Shown here: positions 6,748 to 13,609 of the stretch, piece by piece
Layout of the letters: each line of letters begins with the position of its first letter
Position numbering within the stretch: the first letter of the stretch is position 1
NCBI GenBank assembly: GCA_934635545.1
Contig: CAKTZN010000009.1
Coordinates: 1-23,115, forward strand
Direction of reading: 5' to 3'
Length of the DNA: 23,115 bases
DNA from: an uncultured Oscillospiraceae bacterium
Lineage (GTDB): Bacteria; Bacillota; Clostridia; Oscillospirales; Oscillospiraceae
The notes under the pieces: model-generated
Told to the model about the DNA's origin: nothing
Database searches by the model: none
The model's input: the letters and a program-made list of their open reading frames with translations, nothing else
Translations under genes and position numbers: made by a program

Positions 6748-9102
6748 ATGATCTGTCCGAATTGCAGAACGGAGAACAGCAGCGACAGTCTGTTTTGCCG
6801 CTATTGCGGGCAAAAGCTGCCGCAGGCGCGCTATTGCACTCAGTGCGGCGCAGAGCTGACCGGTGAGCATCGTTTCTGCCACAAGTGCGGCAAGGCGCTG
6901 CTGCCGTCTGCACCGGCAGCGGAGCCTGCGGCCCAGACACAGGCGGCAGCACCGCCGCCCACCGAGAAGGAGGACGTCCGGCACCGGCAGGCGGAGCTTC
7001 AGCGGCTGCAGGACGTGCTGACCCGGCATAAGGAGGCGCTGGCCCAGCTCACGGTGTCGGCCAACGACCGCCAGGCACGGGTCTCCGCCCAGGAGGCGGA
7101 GCTGTTGAAAAACCGCCGTGCGGCGGCTGACCTTTCGGCCCGCGTCAGGCAGGAGACGGAGGCGTTGACCCTGCAGCGACAGGCTCTGAACCTCCGAAAG
7201 GAGGAGCTGGACGCCGCCGTGGCCCAGATCGCCCGGCAGCGTCAGGCGCTGGCCCAGCGGCAAAAAGCCCGGGAGGAGGCGCTGGACCGTGTCACCGCAG
7301 CGTCCCGCGCGGCGGACGCCATACGAAAGGCCCAGGAGGCGGCAGCGGCACAGGCGGAGCAGGCGCGCCGGAGCGTCCCGACCCCACCGGCGGAGCCGCC
7401 GGAGATGCCGGAGCCGCCGCAGACGCCGGAAATAGAGAATGTCCCCGGTGAAGCGCTGTCCCGGCAGGAAATGCCCCGGGCCGCCGGATCGGAGGCCAAG
7501 GCGAAGGCGAAGAAGGGAAGCGCCCTTATGGGCGTCCTGGTCGCCGCGCTGATTATGGCGTTGCTGGCAGGGGCAATCTATCTGAGCGGAGGACGTCGTG
7601 AGCAATACTGGGAGAAGCTGTATGAATGGCCGGACATCGGCGTGCAGCAGAGTGATGTGCCGGAGGACAGCACATCGCAGGGGGATGAAGCTGCGGCGGA
7701 GGACGACCTACCGCCCATCACCATCGGCGACACCGTTACCTTTGGCCACTACGAACAGGACAACGACACCGCCAACGGCCCGGAGGCCATCCAGTGGAAG
7801 GTACTGGACGTGCAGGACGGCAAGGCGCTGATCATCAGCGAAAAAGTGCTGGCTTGCGGTCTGCATCGCAGCACGGTATGGGATGGCCACGACTATACTA
7901 CATGGGAGGCCAGTCTGATACGGAGCTGGATGAACGACGACTTCTATGACGTTGCATTTACCGATACTGAGAAAAAAGCGATTCAACTGACAGATGTAAA
8001 AGACGAAGCGAATCCATACATGGATGATATTGCTACCCGCCCTAATACATATAATTGGTCTGCCATGGAACCGGGCACGGACACGCAGGATTATGTATTT
8101 GCCTTGAGCGTCAACGAATTTGAAAAGTACTTCCCGGATCCCGAGTCCGCCAAAGCGGAAGCGACCGAGGTGGCGAAAGTGGGCAATCCCTACGCTAGGG
8201 ATGACCGGCAGCGCAAAGCTCTTTATACAGGGGCCGATAGGGCACTGGAGCTTGGCTTTGATGAGATAACGATGGATGGTGTGACCTGGTCGTGGTGGCT
8301 GCGGACAGTTGGCCCGAAAAACATTTCTCCGGGCAACTTTCTTTCTATCGTTTTGGGTGATGGCAGTCTGTTAGAAGAAGGTACTTGTGCCGATTCTTGC
8401 GATATTGGCATTCGTCCCGCCATGTGGGTGGACGCAAGTGCTTTGGTCGCTGCCCTGAATCCCGGCGACATATATACCTTCGGCCACTACGAACAGGACA
8501 ACGACACCGCCAACGGTCCGGAGGCCATCCAATGGAAGGTGCTGGACGTGCAGGACGGCAAGGCGCTGCTGCTGAGCCAGGATGTGCTCATCCGTCTGCA
8601 ATACCACCCGCAGGAGACCGGCGCAGCGTGGAAGGACTGCGCCCTGCGCCAGTGGCTCAACGACGATTTCTATTACGCGGCCTTTTCCGGGGAGGAGCTG
8701 GAGCGCGTCTGCCTGACCCGCAATGTCAACGAGGATAACCCCACTTACGGCACCGTCGGCGGCGAGGATACCGACGATCATGTCTTTCTCCTGAGCCTCA
8801 GCGAGGCGGAAAAGTACTTTGCCTCCGATGAGGCGCGGCAGTGCGAATTTTCCGCCGCGGTCAACATGATCGTAGATCAGGATCCCGGCATACAGAAGGA
8901 TGTGATCCCCACCGATGATCCCTATGACTACGGAAGACGCTGGTGGCTTCGCACGCCGGGGATGTATCCTCTTGCGACGGTGATCATCGAAAAGGACGGC
9001 AGCGTTTCCCGCAACGGCAATACCGGCGCCTACGCGTCGGGCGCGGTCTGTCATCAGTGGAACGGCGTCCGCCCGGCCATCTGGATCACCCTGGCGTCCT
9101 GA
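6748..9102 (+). CDS. Membrane protein: double zinc ribbon, coiled coil, TM helix, two DUF6273 domains
   Basis: The start at 6748 has AAGGGG 7 bases upstream. Cysteines at 3, 6, 17, 20, 30, 33, 44 and 47 match the spacing of the upstream gene exactly, so the N-terminal modules are paralogous. Residues about 72-225 are Gln/Ala/Arg-rich coiled coil. A basic stretch (KAKAKKG) and a transmembrane helix (about 260-280) follow. Outside the membrane come two tandem DUF6273-type domains (about 325-567 and 571-782). Each begins with FGHYEQDNDTANGPEAIQWK and carries the family's W-x-x-S/C-x-[IL]-R-x-W-[ML]-N-[DN]-x-F segment and the late WWLRT motif. DUF6273 domains are common in surface or lectin-like proteins of Clostridia, with no settled biochemical role. 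The first domain has an AT-richer middle (about 7960-8400) than its surroundings, suggesting mosaic origin. The pair with the upstream gene suggests heteromeric or parallel envelope functions. Confidence 0.85.
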   Translation: MICPNCRTENSSDSLFCRYCGQKLPQARYCTQCGAELTGEHRFCHKCGKALLPSAPAAEPAAQTQAAAPPPTEKEDVRHRQAELQRLQDVLTRHKEALAQLTVSANDRQARVSAQEAELLKNRRAAADLSARVRQETEALTLQRQALNLRKEELDAAVAQIARQRQALAQRQKAREEALDRVTAASRAADAIRKAQEAAAAQAEQARRSVPTPPAEPPEMPEPPQTPEIENVPGEALSRQEMPRAAGSEAKAKAKKGSALMGVLVAALIMALLAGAIYLSGGRREQYWEKLYEWPDIGVQQSDVPEDSTSQGDEAAAEDDLPPITIGDTVTFGHYEQDNDTANGPEAIQWKVLDVQDGKALIISEKVLACGLHRSTVWDGHDYTTWEASLIRSWMNDDFYDVAFTDTEKKAIQLTDVKDEANPYMDDIATRPNTYNWSAMEPGTDTQDYVFALSVNEFEKYFPDPESAKAEATEVAKVGNPYARDDRQRKALYTGADRALELGFDEITMDGVTWSWWLRTVGPKNISPGNFLSIVLGDGSLLEEGTCADSCDIGIRPAMWVDASALVAALNPGDIYTFGHYEQDNDTANGPEAIQWKVLDVQDGKALLLSQDVLIRLQYHPQETGAAWKDCALRQWLNDDFYYAAFSGEELERVCLTRNVNEDNPTYGTVGGEDTDDHVFLLSLSEAEKYFASDEARQCEFSAAVNMIVDQDPGIQKDVIPTDDPYDYGRRWWLRTPGMYPLATVIIEKDGSVSRNGNTGAYASGAVCHQWNGVRPAIWITLAS
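7738..7830 (+). repeat. 93-bp intragenic repeat, copy 1 (start of first DUF6273 domain)
   Basis: Matches 8476-8568 at 89 of 93 positions. All four differences are at third codon positions and synonymous. Confidence 0.9.
8476..8568 (+). repeat. 93-bp intragenic repeat, copy 2 (start of second DUF6273 domain)
   Basis: Partner of 7738-7830. The domains diverge strongly after this segment, so the near identity is local. Confidence 0.9.
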
Positions 9103-9113
9103 GAAAAACACAT

Positions 9114-9148
9114 AAAAAACCTTGTACCCAAAGGGTACAAGGTTTTTT
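9114..9148. terminator. Bidirectional intrinsic terminator between convergent genes
   Basis: The 10-bp stem CCTTGTACCC/GGGTACAAGG has a 3-base loop, six A on the left and six T on the right. It can end transcription from both sides: the DUF6273 gene on plus and the lipoprotein gene on minus. Confidence 0.92.
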
Positions 9149-9164
9149 ATCGTCAATGCGCGTT

Positions 9165-9989
9165 TTACCGCAGGCCCGCCGCCTGCATGATGGCCTCCAC
9201 GGTGTCCAGCGGCTGGCTGCCCCAGGTGATGGCGGTGTCGCCGCATCCGGCGCTGTCCATCATGGCCTGGGCCTCGTCGGTCATCAGCTTCTGACAGGCA
9301 TCGTCCACCAGCTCCAGCTTTTGCAGGAACTCCGTCAGGTTGTCGGTTTTGGCGGACAGCCATGTGGTGGCCGCGTCGCTGATCTCGCTGGCGTCAAGAC
9401 CCGTGCTTGCGCCCCAGGTCAGCAGCTTGACTGCCGCCTGCACCGCCGTCAGGGAGGAGCCGGAGGTCCCTACCTCTACATCCGCGTCGATCTCGTCCAG
9501 AATGGACAGCGTCAGCACCGGCGGCACATCGGCCGGGGCATCGGCTGCGTCGGAGGTGGAACAGGTCACGCCATCGGCGCCGATGGTCACATACAGCTTC
9601 TCCTGCGATTCGTCATAGAGAAACGTGCTCTCGCCCAGCAGTGTGTCATTTGCATCCAGCGCACCCACGGTAAAGAGGATGGAGCAGTGCTCCTTCCGGG
9701 AAAGCTCCACGATATCCTCGCCGGTGAAAATCCATTCCCCGGCCTTCAGCGGTGAGCCGTCGGCGTTCTCGCACACCTTCGAGAAGCTGCCGCCGTGGAT
9801 GTAGACGGCGCTGGCGCTGTCCAGCTCCAGCTTCACATACACGCCGTATTCCCCGGTCTCCGCCGGTGTGCCTGTTGTCGAGGGTGTGTTGTCCTTCGCC
9901 TCCGTCAGGCGGGTGCAGCCGGTCATAAGGGCGGCGCACAGCAGTGTTGCCGTCAGCAGTGTTATCGTTGTTTTGAAAAAGTGTTTCAT
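9165..9989 (-). CDS. Predicted lipoprotein of unknown function
   Basis: The start at 9989 (MKHFFKTT) is chosen because AGGAGA lies 6 bases upstream; the longer frame to 10106 would translate the leader. The 274-residue product has a lipoprotein signal peptide with lipobox LMTGC (Cys25), followed by a Thr/Pro/Glu-rich linker, so it should be anchored to the outer face of the membrane. The middle (about residues 45-145) is predicted beta-rich (YGVYVKLELDSASAVYIHGG), and the last 100 residues look helical with two cysteines (DDACQKL, SAGCGD). No family was recognised. The leader (10016-10051) holds two short hairpins, CCCCA/TGGGG and GCGGCGC/GCGCCGC, and no clear promoter of its own. It may depend on readthrough from the TetR-KTR unit upstream. 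Confidence 0.75.
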   Translation of the reverse strand: MKHFFKTTITLLTATLLCAALMTGCTRLTEAKDNTPSTTGTPAETGEYGVYVKLELDSASAVYIHGGSFSKVCENADGSPLKAGEWIFTGEDIVELSRKEHCSILFTVGALDANDTLLGESTFLYDESQEKLYVTIGADGVTCSTSDAADAPADVPPVLTLSILDEIDADVEVGTSGSSLTAVQAAVKLLTWGASTGLDASEISDAATTWLSAKTDNLTEFLQKLELVDDACQKLMTDEAQAMMDSAGCGDTAITWGSQPLDTVEAIMQAAGLR

Positions 9990-10079
9990 AGTTGTCTCCT
10001 TTTGCATGATAAGCTCCCCAGCAATGGGGCGGCGCACAGGCAGCGCGCCGCGTCTGCTGCGGTACCTTCCAAAATAGAA

Positions 10080-10117
10080 ACGCAGCACAGGCCGTTTTTG
10101 TGGCATGCACTGCGTCT
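10080..10117 (-). terminator. Hairpin terminator after the KTR gene
   Basis: On the minus strand GACGCAG pairs with CTGCGTT, with an inner GCC/GGC pair around an A-rich loop, followed by TTTCTATTTT. It overlaps the stop codon of the KTR gene. The same sequence recurs at 14154-14191. Confidence 0.55.
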
Positions 10118-10142
10118 AAGCGTCTGGCGTTCTGATCTCTTC
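10080..10142 (-). repeat. KTR 3'-end repeat, copy A
   Basis: The last codons of the KTR gene plus its terminator hairpin. They match 14154-14208, with 8 bases (GACGCTTA or equivalent) absent from that copy and only four mismatches elsewhere. Confidence 0.85.
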
Positions 10143-10304
10143 CATTTTTCCGTTCCGGAACCGGATCACGCAGGTGTACTTGCACTTTGGGCAGAAGAGG
10201 GGGAAATCCTCCAGCACCGTGTGGGCCCGGATCTGCGTCCGTGTCTTGCCGCCGCATTTGGGGCAGCAGAGCCAATCCAGCCTTTCGCTGCGGTGTTCAT
10301 CCAT
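10116..10304 (-). CDS. Cysteine-rich KTR-type small zinc-binding protein
   Basis: A 62-residue protein with paired CxxC motifs (CCPKCGGKTR and FCPKCKYTC) flanking a Thr-Arg-Gln-Ile-Arg segment. This is the layout of the Cys_rich_KTR family, small putative zinc-ribbon proteins often carried on or next to conjugative elements of Bacillota. ATG 10304 is preferred because AGGGG lies about 8 bases upstream; a GTG at 10313 is also in frame. The gene follows the TetR gene with a gap of about 15 bases and should be cotranscribed with it. Many family members, as I recall them, continue past ...PDA with KTQ; here the codon after PDA is TAG, so this copy may be a few residues short. Confidence 0.75.
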   Translation of the reverse strand: MDEHRSERLDWLCCPKCGGKTRTQIRAHTVLEDFPLFCPKCKYTCVIRFRNGKMEEIRTPDA

Positions 10305-10319
10305 ACGGCGCACCCCTGC

Positions 10320-10937
10320 TTACCGGCCGATCAGCCCGCGAAAGGCGTCGTCGCGGTCAAAGCTGCCGGCGGCAAAGCCGGGGATCTCCTTGATGGACTT
10401 GCAGATGCTGAGGCTGAAGCCTGTCAGGATCTGCCCAATCTCCCGGTCAGAGTAGGGGCAGTCGCCGGTGACGATCAGTGTGGACAGGCTGTGTACCACG
10501 AACCACAGGTCGCGGAAGTAGAGGTCGGCCTCCTCGGCGGTGATGTGATAGACCGTCATCAGAGTGGGACGGACCTGCTCCTGCAGATGCGTCATGGACT
10601 GTATGGCACTGTAACCCTGCACCCGGTTCAGAAACAGCAGGCGGTACAGCTCCGGCTCCTCCCGGGCAAAGCGGATGTACTGCATGCCCACGCCGAAGAA
10701 GGGAATCTTCTCCTTCAGCCCCGCGTCGGTATAGCGGTCATACACCGCTACTGCCGCGGCATAGACCTCCTTCTTCACGCCGTCCATTGAGCCGAAGCCC
10801 GTAAAGATCGGCTGGGTAGAGGTGCCCAACTCGTCGGCCATAGTCTTCGCCGTCAGGCCGTCGATGCCTTTGGCCCGCACCACTCGCAGCGCCGCCGCCA
10901 CCATTTCTTCTTTCGTGAACTTGTTCTTCGGAGCCAT
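10320..10937 (-). CDS. TetR/AcrR-family transcriptional regulator
   Basis: The start at 10937 (MAPKNKFTKEEM) has AAAGGGG 8 bases upstream; the frame extends to 10994 but runs through the operator. The 205-residue length is typical. The N-terminal helix-turn-helix is visible at about residues 6-52 (TKEEMVAAALRVVRAKGIDG, then TAKTMADELGTSTQPIFTGF). The C-terminal half is helical with the motif YIRFAREEPELYRLLFL, a ligand-binding/dimer domain of the TetR type. A 24-bp palindrome just downstream of its own -10 suggests autorepression. It is followed by the KTR gene and preceded 11 bases from its -35 by the end of the six-gene operon, whose transcripts may read through it. The ligand is unknown. 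Confidence 0.88.
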   Translation of the reverse strand: MAPKNKFTKEEMVAAALRVVRAKGIDGLTAKTMADELGTSTQPIFTGFGSMDGVKKEVYAAAVAVYDRYTDAGLKEKIPFFGVGMQYIRFAREEPELYRLLFLNRVQGYSAIQSMTHLQEQVRPTLMTVYHITAEEADLYFRDLWFVVHSLSTLIVTGDCPYSDREIGQILTGFSLSICKSIKEIPGFAAGSFDRDDAFRGLIGR

Positions 10938-10971
10938 CGCCCGCACCCCTTTCCACAGAAGTTGACCATCT

Positions 10972-10995
10972 AATGCATATTGACCAATGTGCATT
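10972..10995. promoter_or_regulatory. Palindromic operator of the TetR gene
   Basis: Eleven-base arms AATGCATATTG and CAATGTGCATT with 2 bases between and one mismatch. It lies just downstream of the -10 of the TetR promoter. Overlapping it are three TTGACCA copies (10962-10968, 10980-10986, 10994-11000). Confidence 0.7.
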
Positions 10996-10999
10996 GACC

Positions 11000-11028
11000 A
11001 TTATACTGACGGACGGCCCGCTTGTCAA
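11000..11028 (-). promoter_or_regulatory. Consensus promoter of the TetR-KTR unit
   Basis: On the minus strand TTGACA (11028-11023), 17-base spacer, TATAAT (11005-11000): a perfect sigma-70 match. Such a strong promoter fits control by the adjacent operator. Confidence 0.88.
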
Positions 11029-11038
11029 TAGAAAGATG

Positions 11039-11539
11039 TCAGACGCTCCAGTACTGTGCGCCCCAGTGTTCGAAGTCCCACTGCTCCATATAGGCGTTGC
11101 ACTCGTAGTCGATGTAGTAAAGCGTTCCGCCCCACGGAACAAAGTTGGTAGGGAAGTAGTCGATGTTCAGCCCCGCCGGGTACAGAAGGCCGCACATGGC
11201 CCGCACCTGGGTGAGCCAGTCGGGCGACATCTGCCCCTCACGGAGCAGCTCCGCCACCGTCGGCCCGGCGATGTATTCCTTCAGGAGCCGCTCCTGTGGG
11301 ACATCCACCGCCAGCAGCCGCGGCATGGGGATGCCGACCTTCCGCAGCGTCTCATAGTCCCGCAGTTCGGAGCGCAGCTTGTCGCCGAAGGTGTAATATT
11401 CGCAGGGCTCGTGGTGGATCTGCTTCAAGACGTACTGCGCCGCGCCGTCCGTCACCAGATAGGAATAGCCGCCCTTGCCCTTTCCGAGAAGCCGGATCAC
11501 GGTATATTCAGTATCGTTTACCGTCAATGTATCAGGCAT
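11039..11539 (-). CDS. Miniature protein-kinase-fold protein
   Basis: The 166-residue product shows the kinase-like motifs in order: glycine loop LLGKGKGGYSYLV (residues 17-29), lysine VLKQI (Lys39), a catalytic-loop-like NIDYFPTNF (Asp127, Asn132), and IDYE (Asp144) in place of DFG. It is far shorter than normal protein kinases or aminoglycoside phosphotransferases (about 250-300), as nearly all of the C-lobe after the DFG-like site is missing. The His of HxD is Asn. It may be a compact phosphotransferase or a pseudokinase. The start ATG (11539) overlaps the stop of the DUF3795 gene by 8 bases, so translation is coupled. It is the last gene of the minus-strand operon, with no evident terminator behind it. 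Confidence 0.7.
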   Translation of the reverse strand: MPDTLTVNDTEYTVIRLLGKGKGGYSYLVTDGAAQYVLKQIHHEPCEYYTFGDKLRSELRDYETLRKVGIPMPRLLAVDVPQERLLKEYIAGPTVAELLREGQMSPDWLTQVRAMCGLLYPAGLNIDYFPTNFVPWGGTLYYIDYECNAYMEQWDFEHWGAQYWSV

Positions 11540-11891
11540 TGTCCTGCTTCAACCGCTTCAGATTCTCCAGCACGAACGGGCTGTTGGCGGCAATGCGTCC
11601 CAGCGTCGGGCAGTCGTCCATCTGGCCGCAGTCGGCACAGGTATCCAGCCCTTTTTCCCGCACGCAGTTATGTACCGGACAGAGCTTGTCGCAGAAGGGC
11701 GTTTTTGCGCCCTCTACGCGGCAGCCGGTGCAGTGGATCATGTCCGGCGTGATGGTCACGCCGTTGAGCTTCGTCCACAGCGCGGCGGTCTTCTCCCGCA
11801 GGGCGTTGTCGTTTGTGATCGTTGCAATGCGGGCATCGCATTTTTCACAGTCCAGGCCGCAGCAGCCGATCAGTTGGTTTGTGTTTTTCAT
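11532..11891 (-). CDS. DUF3795-family cysteine-rich protein
   Basis: The start at 11891 follows GGAGA by 6 bases; the ATG at 11903 lies in the ribosome binding site itself. The 119-residue product has the DUF3795 pattern: an N-terminal CCGLDCEKCDA, a central CTGCR, then CDKLCPVHNC and TCADCGQMDDCP, ten or more cysteines likely to bind metal. DUF3795 proteins are small, widespread in anaerobes and of unknown function; the C-terminal helix (LENLKRLKQ) is typical. The gene sits 22 bases after the second GNAT gene and overlaps the kinase-like gene. Confidence 0.85.
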   Translation of the reverse strand: MKNTNQLIGCCGLDCEKCDARIATITNDNALREKTAALWTKLNGVTITPDMIHCTGCRVEGAKTPFCDKLCPVHNCVREKGLDTCADCGQMDDCPTLGRIAANSPFVLENLKRLKQDNA

Positions 11892-11913
11892 AGTTGTCTC
11901 CATAAGCTGGAAT

Positions 11914-12396
11914 TTATAATGTCAATTCCATAACATTGTACTCGTTTTCTGAAATTATATAAAACCCGTTCTTTTGCCAAAAAGAATTGCTCTGTGGATT
12001 TCCTTTATCTACCCCGATACGTACTTTTTTATAGCCTGCTTGCTTTAGATAGCGACAAGCATCTCCTATCATATGGGAGCCAATGCCTCTATTCTGATAA
12101 TGTACATTTGTCATAAACAGTCCAATGAAGGCAATTTCGTCTGCTGGATAACCTAAAATCAAATCCATATTGGCGACCAGCGTATCGCCCTCAAAAAAAC
12201 CCATGTAATACTTATCATCGTAGCTCTTGCCAGGCGGCAATGCTTTCATATCCCCTATAATACTTTCTTTTGTAACAAATGGCGGGTGATATAGATAGTA
12301 AATTTCGTTTTTGCGGCTCATATCATAAATAATATCGACATCATTGCTGTCTAATGTCCGCACCTCATATTTTTTTGATAATGATCTGATATCCAT
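11914..12396 (-). CDS. GNAT-family N-acetyltransferase (AT-rich gene)
   Basis: A 160-residue protein with the acetyl-CoA-binding motif A region IAFIGLFMTNVHYQNRGIGS (Q-x-R-G-I-G) and a C-terminal VDKGNPQSNSFWQKNGF, both classic for GNAT enzymes. The start at 12396 has GGAG 6 bases upstream; ATG 12408 is also in frame. The substrate cannot be told. Base composition is clearly more AT-rich than in the flanking genes, with codons such as ATA, TTA and AAA, which suggests recent acquisition into the operon. It is 21 bases downstream of the other GNAT gene but is only distantly similar to it, so this is not a tandem duplication. Confidence 0.85.
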   Translation of the reverse strand: MDIRSLSKKYEVRTLDSNDVDIIYDMSRKNEIYYLYHPPFVTKESIIGDMKALPPGKSYDDKYYMGFFEGDTLVANMDLILGYPADEIAFIGLFMTNVHYQNRGIGSHMIGDACRYLKQAGYKKVRIGVDKGNPQSNSFWQKNGFYIISENEYNVMELTL

Positions 12397-12417
12397 ACCG
12401 ATCTCCATTCATCCGCA

Positions 12418-12834
12418 TCAGAGCAATTCCTTCGTATAATAGTGCCGCTTTCCGGTGTAGGGATAGTTTTCGAGGATAAAGACCTCAAGGTATCCATGAT
12501 TTTCGTAAAATGCGGGAGCCTGAAAGGAAAAGGTGTCCACAAACGCGTATCGGCAGCCGCGCTGTCTGGCTTCGCTTTCCGCCGCCGTCAGCAGTTTGCT
12601 TCCGATCCCCTGACCCCGGAGCTGTTCGCTGACGAAAAGGTATTCAATGCAGAGCCAGTTGCCAAAGGTCTCGCCGGTCAGTCCGGCCAGCTTCCGGCCC
12701 GACCCGTCCTCAAGGAATACGCCGATGGGGACACTTTGGGACGCCTCACGGTGGCTGTGATTGTATTCCCTCAGCATCTCATGGATCTCCTGGATATCGT
12801 GTTCGTTTCCGTCGTTCGTGATTCTGATATTCAT
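12418..12834 (-). CDS. GNAT-family N-acetyltransferase
   Basis: A 138-residue protein with GNAT motif A (IEYLFVSEQLRGQGIGSKLL, containing R-G-Q-G-I-G) and motif B (FYENHGYLEVF). It resembles acetyltransferases with the conserved DTFSFQAPAFYE segment. The start at 12834 lies 4 bases after the CPBP stop, with GGTGA as a weak ribosome binding site; an in-frame GTG at 12846 would overlap that stop by 8 bases. Translation is probably coupled either way. GNAT enzymes move acetyl from acetyl-CoA to an amine; the target is unknown. Confidence 0.85.
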   Translation of the reverse strand: MNIRITNDGNEHDIQEIHEMLREYNHSHREASQSVPIGVFLEDGSGRKLAGLTGETFGNWLCIEYLFVSEQLRGQGIGSKLLTAAESEARQRGCRYAFVDTFSFQAPAFYENHGYLEVFILENYPYTGKRHYYTKELL

Positions 12835-12838
12835 ATGC

Positions 12839-13582
12839 TTATTCACCAGCCTTACATAGATTTTTTGGCAGCGTTCTTGTGAGGAGCAGGGTATAGGCCA
12901 CCGCTATGGCGATCAGAACGGCGAGGTGGAGCAGGTGCGCTTTCACGGTAAGGCCCGCATCGTTGGCAAAGGTGCCCAGCGTGTTGATGGCGGCGTGGAC
13001 AAGGATGCAGGGGATAAGGCTCCCGCCGCGATAGAAGATCGTTACCAGCAGGAAGCCCACCGCAATGGCAAAGACGATCTGGCACAGGCTGCTCACCAGA
13101 TCCATCCCGCTGCCGTTGAACAGGTTGATGATATGCCCGATGCCGAAGGTGACGCTGGAGATGACGACGGCGGACTTGATGTTGTCCTTTGCAATGGCCA
13201 CAAACAGCAGCCCCCGGAAGATCACCTCCTCCAGGAAGCCGACGCACAGCATACACACGACCCGGCAGACCGTTTCCGCCGCCGGGTAATTGACCGCGAC
13301 ACCGTTCCACAGGTTTCCCGACGCCAGAACAAGCAGCGGCACATAGTAAAGGAACCGCCGGGCGGGGACGGACGACCCGCAAAGGCCATACCGCTTCTGC
13401 AGGCCATTCTTCCGGATAAAAGCGAAAAGAACGATGGCCTGCAAAACGCAGAAAGCGGCGCTTGCCGCGTATGCGACGCCGATCATTTCATTTAACGGAT
13501 TTGCCACCGATTGCAGGACGCAGTAGACCACGATGCATACAATCGCAAAGGTCAGCTCATTTTTCTCATACAGTTTTTTCAT
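12839..13582 (-). CDS. CPBP-family intramembrane metalloprotease-like protein
   Basis: A 247-residue multi-pass membrane protein with about eight hydrophobic segments. All three CPBP (Abi/CAAX-protease-like) motifs are present: EEVIFRG (Glu118-Glu119, Arg123), FGIGH (His150) and HAAIN (His196, Asn200), which together form the putative metal site. Family members process prenylated or small peptides, and several give self-immunity to bacteriocins in Gram-positive bacteria. Start 13582 (MKKLYEKN) has AGGAGG 6 bases upstream. It lies 27 bases after the cysteine hydrolase and just before a GNAT gene, in the same operon. Confidence 0.88.
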   Translation of the reverse strand: MKKLYEKNELTFAIVCIVVYCVLQSVANPLNEMIGVAYAASAAFCVLQAIVLFAFIRKNGLQKRYGLCGSSVPARRFLYYVPLLVLASGNLWNGVAVNYPAAETVCRVVCMLCVGFLEEVIFRGLLFVAIAKDNIKSAVVISSVTFGIGHIINLFNGSGMDLVSSLCQIVFAIAVGFLLVTIFYRGGSLIPCILVHAAINTLGTFANDAGLTVKAHLLHLAVLIAIAVAYTLLLTRTLPKNLCKAGE

Positions 13583-13609
13583 GTCATTCCTCCTGTACCG
13601 CCGCAGCAC

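Noticed and set aside
5456..6952. 498-codon minus-strand frame opposite the TPR-like gene
   Set aside because: Same codon-shadow effect. It spans two clear plus-strand genes and their gap, and encodes biased sequence without motifs.
7738..8568. CRISPR or tandem-repeat array
   Set aside because: Only two copies, both in frame within a protein-coding domain duplication.
8371..9363. 330-codon minus-strand frame at the end of the DUF6273 gene
   Set aside because: It runs straight through the bidirectional terminator and both convergent gene ends; no family is visible.
9795..10790. 331-codon plus-strand frame opposite lipoprotein, KTR and TetR genes
   Set aside because: It crosses three convincing minus-strand genes and their control sites, and its product is biased and motif-free.
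10962..11000. Three TTGACCA repeats as iterons of a replication origin
   Set aside because: Only three copies at uneven spacing (18 and 14), inside a TetR promoter/operator, with no replication gene nearby.
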